Shown here in pieces: positions 1 through 4,905 of a stretch of DNA of 6,106 bases (the first letter of the stretch is position 1; the number at the start of each line of letters is the position of its first letter). The DNA comes from an uncultured Ignavibacteriota bacterium. GTDB taxonomy: Bacteria; Bacteroidota; Ignavibacteria; UBA10030; UBA8401. The stretch is from the NCBI GenBank assembly GCA_903907305.1, contig CAIVNT010000109.1, positions 1 through 6,106 of the forward strand, given 5' to 3'. The position numbers and the translations under genes were made by a program. The notes beneath the pieces are model-generated. The model saw only the letters and a list, made by a program, of their open reading frames with translations. It ran no database searches and was not told the origin of the DNA.

Positions 1-1770
1 CTCGTCGGTTATATTACAAGACCCATCAAGAAGATCAGTTCTGTTTCTAAAATGATCGCCGAAGGACAGTTCGTGGAACGTATCACCAATATCAACGAAC
101 AGGATGAAATTGGTGCACTGTGCTGGGATTTCAATGATATGGTCGATCAGATCGAGACCCTGTTGAAGGAGATCATCACTTCCATTGAATACTCAAGCAA
201 AGGAAAATATTTCAGAAAACCGATCCCCGAAGGATTGAAAGGGATGCTGAACAAGACGGCGATCCAGGTACAGCAGGCATTGCAGGAACAGGAACACCGT
301 GAAAAACTTATAGAACACGACAAACAATATCTCAGCACCAAGACTGCTGAACTGCTTACCGCAATGGAAAGATTCTCTCACGGCGACCTCACCGTATCGG
401 TCGATTCAGAGAAGGATGATGAGATGGGAAAACTGTTCGACGGATTCAATCTTTCGGTGAAGAATCTCAACCAGAAGATGCGTGCGGTGAACGACGCGGC
501 GGAAAAAGCTGCGCACGCCGGTTCTACCATCAGTTCGAGTACGACGCAGATGGCGGCCGGTGCAGAAGAACAATCCACGCAATCCTCCGAAGTGGCCAGC
601 GCCATGGAAGAAATGACCCTGACCATCGGGGATAATTCCAAGAATGCACAGATCGCCGTCCACACAGCGCAGCAGGCGAAGAATGCCGCTGAACACGGCG
701 GTTCGATGGTACAGAAAACGGTCCACGGTATGGAAAAGATCAGTGAGATCGTCCGAAGTTCCGCCGACACCATCCACACGCTTGGGAAGTCGAGCGTTCA
801 GATCGGCGAGATCGTCGGTACCATTAACGATATTGCGGATCAGACCAATCTGCTTGCATTGAATGCCGCTATTGAAGCGGCGCGTGCCGGTGAACAGGGT
901 CGTGGATTCGCTGTCGTTGCCGATGAAGTACGGAAACTGGCCGAGCGGACAACCCGCGCAACGAAAGAGATAGCGATGATGATCCGCAAGATCCAGGAAG
1001 AGACTACAACTGCGGTCGATGCCATGGAAAAAGGGACACGCAACGTTGAAGAGGAACGGGTCCTTGCAAAAGAGGCCGGGAATGCGTTGACGGAGATCGT
1101 TACGATCGTCAACAAAGTCACCGAGATGATCACACAGATCGCTGAAGCAAATGCACAGCAGGCAAAAGCAAGTGACGAGATCAGCAGGAATATCGTCGGC
1201 ATATCATCCGTTACCAATGAGAATGCGCATGCCATCGAGCAGATCTCCCGTTCCGCAGAGGATGTCGCACAGATCACCACAACGCTGTCATCCATGGTGA
1301 TGGAATTTGTCCTCTTCGGGAACAACGAACATCTTCGCGGACGAGGCACGAGTCTTGCCGTTGCGCCGGGCGGAAGGCTTGTTCCTGAACGTCAGAAGAG
1401 TGAATCCTTCGATATCGATGCCGCCATTGAAGCACATAATCAATGGAAGACCCGTGTCCAGAACCTGCTGAACGGCAAAGAACATTTATCTGTGGACCAA
1501 GTAACGACCCACCTGCAGTGCAAACTCGGGAAGTGGTATTACGAGGAAGGGCAGACTCGGTATAAATCCAACTACCACTTCCAGGAACTCGGTACGGCAC
1601 ACGAAAAACTGCATGCTGTTCTGAAAGATGTCGTCCGATTGTACAATGACGGACGGAAGAATGAAGCCCGCGAGGCAAGCGCCAGTGTGAATACCCTTTC
1701 GAAGAAGGTGGTACAGGCGTTACAGGAATTGAAGAACGATATCATGGAACAAAGGACGGAAGAGGTATGA
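1..1770 (+). CDS. Methyl-accepting chemotaxis protein with HAMP linkers and C-terminal CZB zinc-binding domain (5'-truncated)
   Basis: This is a chemoreceptor that controls CheA kinase at the inner membrane. The frame is open from base 1, so the start, the sensor domain and most of the last membrane helix lie outside the window; 589 residues are visible (numbered from the first codon). Residues 1-8 (LVGYITRP) are the end of a membrane helix running into a HAMP domain (about 6-58). A second HAMP-like unit follows around 114-162 (SHGDLTVSV). Between them, the stretch around 66-82 (KGKYFRKPIPEGLKG) resembles a divergent third HAMP. The signalling hairpin tip at about 270-307 is nearly invariant in the family (DQTNLLALNAAIEAARAGEQ, then GRGFAVVADEVRKLAERT). 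Likely methylation helices flank it (for example ASAMEEMT near 200). The tail at about 470-580 is a CZB domain with H479, C507 (in CKLGKW), H534 and H538 (HEKLH), the 3His/1Cys zinc site known in TlpD-type receptors and DgcZ. There is no NWETF-type CheR/CheB tether at the C terminus. The stop overlaps the cheB start. Confidence 0.96.
   Translation, partial: LVGYITRPIKKISSVSKMIAEGQFVERITNINEQDEIGALCWDFNDMVDQIETLLKEIITSIEYSSKGKYFRKPIPEGLKGMLNKTAIQVQQALQEQEHREKLIEHDKQYLSTKTAELLTAMERFSHGDLTVSVDSEKDDEMGKLFDGFNLSVKNLNQKMRAVNDAAEKAAHAGSTISSSTTQMAAGAEEQSTQSSEVASAMEEMTLTIGDNSKNAQIAVHTAQQAKNAAEHGGSMVQKTVHGMEKISEIVRSSADTIHTLGKSSVQIGEIVGTINDIADQTNLLALNAAIEAARAGEQGRGFAVVADEVRKLAERTTRATKEIAMMIRKIQEETTTAVDAMEKGTRNVEEERVLAKEAGNALTEIVTIVNKVTEMITQIAEANAQQAKASDEISRNIVGISSVTNENAHAIEQISRSAEDVAQITTTLSSMVMEFVLFGNNEHLRGRGTSLAVAPGGRLVPERQKSESFDIDAAIEAHNQWKTRVQNLLNGKEHLSVDQVTTHLQCKLGKWYYEEGQTRYKSNYHFQELGTAHEKLHAVLKDVVRLYNDGRKNEAREASASVNTLSKKVVQALQELKNDIMEQRTEEV
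1751..1770 (+). promoter_or_regulatory. Ribosome binding region and ATGA stop/start overlap of the receptor and cheB
   Basis: The TGA of the chemoreceptor (1768-1770) overlaps the ATG of cheB (1767-1769) as ATGA. Purine-rich AAAGGA (1751-1756) and GGAAGAGG just upstream can serve as Shine-Dalgarno sequences. The overlap implies translational coupling, giving tied synthesis of receptor and methylesterase. The overlap is seen directly; coupling is inferred. Confidence 0.8.
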
Positions 1771-2792
1771 AAATACTCTTAGCGGAGGATGATGCGATGG
1801 TCCGCATTATGTTCCGAAAGATCATCAAAGGGACTGAATTCACGTTGGTTGAAGCAGTGAACGGCGAAGAAGCTTTGGTGAAAATGAAGTCGGAGGAATT
1901 CGATGCCGTCATTACCGACTGGATGATGCCGAAGATGGACGGGATCGAATTGATCTCGAACATCCGGAAACGGTTTAGCGATCCTCCGTACATCCTGATG
2001 GTAACGGCGATCTCCACCGACGAAGCGATGAAGAAAGCGCTCGATGCCGGCGCGGATGATTTCATCACCAAACCGTTCTTTCGTGATCCGCTTCTTCAGT
2101 CCTTACGAAATGGGATCCTTCGCAGCAAGCAGGGGAAAGGTGTTTCAAAGATCATCGCTTCGCGGAATACAACTTCGAGACGATCTATGATCGGTATCGG
2201 TATTGCCTCAAGTACGGGCGGTCCACAGACACTGATGAAATTATTCCCCGATATTCCAAAGTTCACCAATGCTGCATTCTTTCTTGTTCAGCACGGTCCG
2301 GCCTGGATGCTCAGGTCGTTCGCGCTCCGTCTGCAGGAGATCACGCCGATGGGTGTGTTCATCGGCGAGGATGGGATGAGATTTTCTCCCGGGAACATCT
2401 ACATTGCACCCGGTGATATTCATATGATCATCGATCCAAACAGTGATGTATTGCGGTTGATCGATGATCCGCCGGAGAACTATTGTAAACCGGCTGCGGA
2501 TCCGCTCTTCCGCAGCATCGGTTCCGCATTTGGAACTTCTGCTATTTCCGTCGTTCTCAGCGGAATGGGAAAGGACGGTACTATCGGTTCCGGTTACATC
2601 GCCGCTTCCGGCGGAACGGTGCTTGCGCAGGATCCGGCCACGGCCATACTGCCATCCATGCCGAAAAGCGTCATCGATCTTCGTATCGCAACAGAGGTCC
2701 ATCCTATTGAAAAACTTGGGAAAGCATTGACAAATGTGGTGAACGATCTTACAAGTAAACCGAAACTCCGATTAATAGCGACGGGAAATTGA
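1767..2792 (+). CDS. cheB: CheB: receiver domain plus protein-glutamate methylesterase
   Basis: CheB removes methyl groups from chemoreceptor glutamates (and deamidates glutamines) when its receiver domain is phosphorylated by CheA, giving adaptation. The 341-residue length is normal for the family. The receiver domain (1-117) has the acidic pair D8/D9, phospho-acceptor D51 (TDWMMPKMDG), T80 and K102 (TKP). A linker of about 20 residues follows, then the catalytic domain (about 141-335). Its triad is S149 in IASSTGGP, H176 in LVQHGPAW and D270 in SGMGKDG, all at the canonical motifs, so the enzyme should be active. The start codon is fixed by the ATGA overlap with the receptor and by the receiver domain beginning at MKILLAEDD. 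Being next to one receptor, rather than to cheR or cheA, suggests local adaptation of that receptor, but chemosensory genes may also lie beyond the window. The receiver sequence around D51 looks more like a stand-alone regulator than the usual CheB form (often EMPxMDG). Confidence 0.95.
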   Translation: MKILLAEDDAMVRIMFRKIIKGTEFTLVEAVNGEEALVKMKSEEFDAVITDWMMPKMDGIELISNIRKRFSDPPYILMVTAISTDEAMKKALDAGADDFITKPFFRDPLLQSLRNGILRSKQGKGVSKIIASRNTTSRRSMIGIGIASSTGGPQTLMKLFPDIPKFTNAAFFLVQHGPAWMLRSFALRLQEITPMGVFIGEDGMRFSPGNIYIAPGDIHMIIDPNSDVLRLIDDPPENYCKPAADPLFRSIGSAFGTSAISVVLSGMGKDGTIGSGYIAASGGTVLAQDPATAILPSMPKSVIDLRIATEVHPIEKLGKALTNVVNDLTSKPKLRLIATGN

Positions 2793-2802
2793 TGCATCAA
2801 AC

Positions 2803-2809
2803 AGGAGAA
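2803..2809 (+). promoter_or_regulatory. Shine-Dalgarno site of the porin gene
   Basis: AGGAGAA lies in the 24-base gap after cheB, with the AGGAG core ending 9 bases before ATG 2817. It supports that start over ATG 2792 and ATG 2810, which are in another frame. No promoter or terminator is visible in the gap, so the porin is probably on the cheB transcript. Confidence 0.75.
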
Positions 2810-2816
2810 ATGAACC

Positions 2817-4103
2817 ATGATCCCCCGAATTATTTTCATGATCACGATCATGTGCGGTCTCTTATCTTCCGCACAGCAGCAGCAAGCCTACCTTGATCAA
2901 CCGCAAGCGGAACCGGTAAATGAAACGGTGAAGCACGATGAATCCGCGTCACCTGATATTCCCCGAACAACAAAACCCATATCCATTCCCCAGGACTATG
3001 GCATCACACTCTCTGCAGTGATCAAGAACGAGTTTTGGCGTGTCATGAACGGCGGGAACCGGAAGGGCTCAGAACATCTCCTCAATGCGGACCTGACAGC
3101 AACAGCGGATCTTTCCAAACTTGCGGGACTTTCCGATGCCGCCTTTTTTATCCATTTCCTTGGCAACAACGGTAATAGTATCAGCAACGATGTCGGCGAC
3201 ATACAGATGGTGAGTAATATCGAAGGGTATAAGACCTTCAAACTCTATCAATGCTGGTTCGAACAGTCATTCCCTTCTGTCGATCTCTCATTTCTTGTCG
3301 GCGTCTTCGACTTGAATGCGGAGTTTTATGTCACTCCTTCTTCTGCACTCTTTCTGAATGGTTCTCACGGTGTGGGGATTGATCTGGGGCAAACCGGCTT
3401 GAATGGACCATCGGTCTTCCCGAATACGGCGCTTGCAATGAGACTGCGGTATGCTCCCGAAGGAAAGATCTCGTATTCAGCTGCGGTCTTCGACGGACGT
3501 CCGGGGGCGCCGGACAATTGCAATAGTTTCGACCTCACGCTGAATGGGGATGACGGATATTTTCTGATCGGTGAAGCAGCGTATGTACAGTCCGGGTCAC
3601 TCAAGTGTGCGGCAGGAGTATGGTACTACACCGGTTCGTTTGCGGATGTCTGTGCTGTTGATGGTCTCGAACAATATTTTGAGCGGAAGGATAATGCCGG
3701 AGCGTATCTGCTGTTCGACCGGTCACTCTATACAGAACCGGATGAACAGGGGGGCGGTTTGAATATCTTCACCCGATTCGGGATTACAAATGATCATGTG
3801 AATTTAATCCGTTCCCATTTCGGTGCAGGTCTTACCTATAAAGGACCGTTCGACGGAAGAGACGAAGATGAGATCGGTTATGCCTTTGCGTATGCTTCAT
3901 TCGGGTCGGACTTTCAAAAGTTGAGCAGTTTTCACGGTGAATCGATGGCATCATTCGAAGCAGCACATGAAGTGACCTATCGGGGAAAACTAACTCCCTG
4001 GCTCGCCGTGCAGTATAACGTGCAGTATATTGTCAATCCTTCCGCATCAATGGATGTGAACGATGTGGTAGTGAATGGTCTTCGAATCGAAATTTCACTG
4101 TAA
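2817..4103 (+). CDS. OprB-type carbohydrate-selective outer-membrane porin
   Basis: This is a predicted outer-membrane beta-barrel, probably letting sugars or other small solutes diffuse into the periplasm. It has 428 residues, close to the usual size for OprB-type porins. Residues 1-19 form a signal peptide (positive R4, hydrophobic IIFMITIMCGLL, cleavage likely after SSA19); C13 does not fit a lipobox. A Gln/Pro/acidic segment (about 20-57) precedes the barrel. From about residue 60, alternating hydrophobic strands carry OprB-like signatures: FEQSFPSVDLSFLVGVFDLN (about 148-167), FPNTALAMRLRYAPEGKISY (201-220), AAVFDG, GDDGYFLIGEAAYVQ (244-258), YYTGSF, and LFDRSLYTE leading into GLNIFTRFG. 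The C terminus (NGLRIEISL) is strand-like but ends in Leu instead of the usual aromatic residue. The family call rests on motif resemblance seen by eye; the transported substrate cannot be read from the sequence. Co-location with cheB is unusual and suggests joint expression of uptake and taxis genes (inference). Confidence 0.85.
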   Translation: MIPRIIFMITIMCGLLSSAQQQQAYLDQPQAEPVNETVKHDESASPDIPRTTKPISIPQDYGITLSAVIKNEFWRVMNGGNRKGSEHLLNADLTATADLSKLAGLSDAAFFIHFLGNNGNSISNDVGDIQMVSNIEGYKTFKLYQCWFEQSFPSVDLSFLVGVFDLNAEFYVTPSSALFLNGSHGVGIDLGQTGLNGPSVFPNTALAMRLRYAPEGKISYSAAVFDGRPGAPDNCNSFDLTLNGDDGYFLIGEAAYVQSGSLKCAAGVWYYTGSFADVCAVDGLEQYFERKDNAGAYLLFDRSLYTEPDEQGGGLNIFTRFGITNDHVNLIRSHFGAGLTYKGPFDGRDEDEIGYAFAYASFGSDFQKLSSFHGESMASFEAAHEVTYRGKLTPWLAVQYNVQYIVNPSASMDVNDVVVNGLRIEISL

Positions 4104-4114
4104 ATCGTCATTTT

Positions 4115-4127
4115 TGAATAGTATTCA
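4115..4127. repeat. 13-bp palindrome after the porin stop
   Basis: TGAATA-G-TATTCA has perfect 6-bp arms around a single central base, 11 bases after the porin stop codon. A one-base centre is too tight for an RNA hairpin with full arms, so a DNA-binding site is the more natural reading if it is functional. The bases are seen; the function is unknown. Confidence 0.5.
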
Positions 4128-4128
4128 T

Positions 4129-4146
4129 CTGGTTAATATCCACCAG
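4129..4146 (+). terminator. Weak stem-loop after the porin; possible transcript end
   Basis: CTGGT and ACCAG pair around an 8-base AT-rich loop, 25 bases after the porin stop. The stem has only 5 bp and no U-tract follows (A-rich sequence does), so it is not a classical intrinsic terminator. It may be a 3' stabilising hairpin or chance. Confidence 0.25.
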
Positions 4147-4226
4147 TGCTGAAACTGAAAAAAGGTTGCCTCCTCCGAAAAAGTTCAAATCCTATTGAAA
4201 TACGGGATTTTCGAATAAAAAAATGT

Positions 4227-4242
4227 TGGCACAGTATCTGAA
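4227..4242 (+). promoter_or_regulatory. Candidate sigma-54 (RpoN) -24/-12 promoter, degenerate -12
   Basis: TGGCAC matches the -24 consensus exactly. The -12 position, ten bases after the GG, reads CTGAA where TTGCA is expected, so the G is kept but the following C is A. Transcription would begin near 4252 and give a 5' leader of about 35 bases before ATG 4289. The placement upstream of a new gene block is sensible, but the -12 mismatch makes this tentative. No RpoN gene or enhancer-binding protein is in the window. Confidence 0.3.
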
Positions 4243-4247
4243 TTAGA

Positions 4248-4257
4248 GTTTCGAAAC
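4248..4257. repeat. 10-bp palindrome GTTTCGAAAC near the inferred transcription start
   Basis: This is a perfect 10-bp palindrome, 6 bases after the sigma-54-like element and 31 bases before ATG 4289. A related TTTTCGAA lies upstream at about 4208-4215, so the TTCGAA core occurs twice within 45 bases. This would suit an operator, though such short AT-rich palindromes also arise by chance. Confidence 0.35.
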
Positions 4258-4276
4258 AGCGAGTATGTTATTCAAC

Positions 4277-4283
4277 AAGGGGG
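4277..4283 (+). promoter_or_regulatory. Shine-Dalgarno site that decides the start of the small Cys/His gene
   Basis: AAGGGGG ends 5 bases before ATG 4289, a good ribosome-binding distance. An in-frame ATG at 4265 would add eight residues (MLFNKGDT) but would place this site inside the coding region, and nothing comparable precedes it. ATG 4289 is therefore preferred. Confidence 0.7.
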
Positions 4284-4288
4284 ATACA

Positions 4289-4492
4289 ATGAGAACATCA
4301 AGCCAACAACATCCGCAGTCAACCAAAAAAATTCCGGTCATAACACAACATATGATCGATTTTTTCCATGCCTTTGCATACCGTGGTGAACGGTGCGTTG
4401 AGTGCGGACATCAGTGGACGGAAAGAGGAGAACTGCATTTCAAATCCTGCTCGTTCCATCTGTCCGTCCATAGTATGCACAAACAACATTAA
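4289..4492 (+). CDS. Small Cys/His-rich protein, possible zinc-binding; not recognised
   Basis: I do not recognise this 67-residue protein. It has a polar N terminus (1-18, Ser/Gln/Lys rich), a short hydrophobic/aromatic stretch (MIDFFHAFAY, 22-31) and a C-terminal half with C36, C39 (RCVECGHQW), C54 and H57 (SCSFH), that is CX2CX14CX2H, a spacing that could bind one zinc ion. Nine of the 67 residues are His, three of them in the last seven. There is no signal peptide or membrane segment, so it is probably cytoplasmic. The gene ends 8 bases before the CheY-like gene and very likely shares its transcript, suggesting a partner or modulator of that regulator. It is convincing as a gene because of its ribosome binding site, tight spacing and non-random Cys/His pattern. 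Its function is unknown; a small zinc finger, a metal sensor or a structural adaptor are all possible. The alternative start at 4265 would give 75 residues. Confidence 0.7.
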   Translation: MRTSSQQHPQSTKKIPVITQHMIDFFHAFAYRGERCVECGHQWTERGELHFKSCSFHLSVHSMHKQH

Positions 4493-4500
4493 GTGAGATC

Positions 4501-4881
4501 ATGAATGTTCTGCTGATTGATGATGATGATGTCTTCCGGGTGTTCCTTCGTCTTGCCTTTATCAAACGATTGAACGCAACGGTCGTGGAAGCAAAGAACG
4601 GCGTTGAGGCATTGCGTGCGCTCGAGAAAATGACGCCGGATATCATCATGCTCGATCTGTGGATGCCGGTGATGAGCGGTCAGGATTTTCTGGAGAAGTT
4701 GAGAGGAGAGGAACGGTGGAAAGATATTCCGGTGATCATCATGTCTGCACTTCGGGATAAGGACCTGATTCAAAAACTTGTAAAACTAAAGATCAGTGAT
4801 TATCTGGTCAAGCCCATCACTGCTGAACAGTTGACCGATCGCATATCAAAACTAATGACAGAAGCGGTCGTTCCTCAATAA
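4501..4881 (+). CDS. Single-domain response regulator (CheY-like receiver)
   Basis: This is a stand-alone receiver domain of 126 residues with no output domain. It should act by phosphorylation-dependent binding to a partner, as CheY does at the flagellar switch, or as a phosphate sink or relay. All key residues are visible: acidic cluster D7-D10 (Mg2+ site D8/D9), phospho-acceptor D52 (LDLWMPVMSG), S82 in place of Thr (IIMSA), aromatic Y101 and K104 (DYLVKP). The Tyr matches the position of CheY Tyr106 that signals activation. The start ATG follows the small Cys/His gene by 8 bases with only a weak ribosome site (GTGAG, 4493-4497), so translation may lean on the upstream gene. The HEAT gene follows after 20 bases. 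The cognate kinase is not in the window. A motility role (true CheY) is possible, but no residue seen here proves FliM binding, so no symbol is given. Confidence 0.92.
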   Translation: MNVLLIDDDDVFRVFLRLAFIKRLNATVVEAKNGVEALRALEKMTPDIIMLDLWMPVMSGQDFLEKLRGEERWKDIPVIIMSALRDKDLIQKLVKLKISDYLVKPITAEQLTDRISKLMTEAVVPQ

Positions 4882-4887
4882 AAATAA

Positions 4888-4903
4888 ATAATGGAACCAT
4901 TAT
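4888..4903. repeat. 16-bp inverted repeat overlapping the HEAT gene start codon
   Basis: ATAATGG and CCATTAT form perfect 7-bp arms around AA, and the right arm includes the first two bases of ATG 4902. In RNA this could fold as a six-pair stem with a GAAC loop that covers the start codon. In DNA it could be an operator. No good Shine-Dalgarno sequence precedes the gene, so start accessibility may matter. The repeat is seen; its role is inferred. Confidence 0.4.
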
Positions 4904-4905
4904 GA
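4891..4905 (+). other. Four-codon mini-ORF (MEPL) overlapping the HEAT start
   Basis: ATG GAA CCA TTA TGA ends with a TGA that overlaps ATG 4902 as ATGA, the same geometry as the receptor-cheB junction. It could deliver terminating ribosomes to the HEAT start. There is no ribosome site ahead of it, only an A-rich stretch, so it may be chance. Confidence 0.2.

Larger units (their letters stand above)
4104..4288 (+). other. AT-rich intergenic region with several short palindromes
   Basis: These 185 bases separate the porin from the Cys/His-rich protein gene and are visibly richer in A/T than the flanking genes. No convincing coding frame, tRNA or known riboswitch is seen. It contains a 13-bp palindrome, a short stem-loop, a sigma-54-like element and a 10-bp palindrome, listed separately. 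As the only gap of any size in the window, it is the natural place for a transcript end and a new promoter. Confidence 0.7.

Noticed and set aside
840..1349. Long antisense open frame (169 codons) opposite the receptor signalling domain
   Set aside because: The + strand here encodes one of the most conserved protein segments known in chemoreceptors. The antisense product is Ser/Ala/Arg-rich, matches nothing I recognise and has no ribosome site or gene context.
2241..2702. Antisense open frame of 153 codons opposite cheB
   Set aside because: The + strand carries intact CheB catalytic motifs through this region, and the antisense protein has unnatural composition with no family motif.
2837..2852. 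CATGATC-AC-GATCATG inverted repeat inside the porin signal-peptide codons
   Set aside because: The 2-base centre is a poor hairpin loop, and the bases are explained by codons for the hydrophobic MITIM stretch. GATC-rich symmetry of this kind is likely chance.
2826..2858. Possible lipobox around Cys13 of the porin signal peptide
   Set aside because: The residue before the Cys is Met, not Gly, Ala or Ser, and a normal SSA cleavage site follows. A type I signal peptide fits better.
4195..4223. TTGAAA followed by an A/T-rich stretch as a sigma-70 promoter
   Set aside because: At 16-18 base spacing the -10 position reads only A-rich sequence without a TATAAT-like hexamer. It is not better than random AT-rich DNA.
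4518..4530. GAT trinucleotide repeat at the start of the CheY-like gene
   Set aside because: It simply encodes the acidic D7-D10 cluster that binds Mg2+ in receiver domains. It is short and in frame, with no sign of slippage.
4440..4773. Two antisense open frames (69 and 94 codons) opposite the small gene and the CheY-like gene
   Set aside because: They mirror the receiver domain coding sequence and have no ribosome site or recognisable motif.
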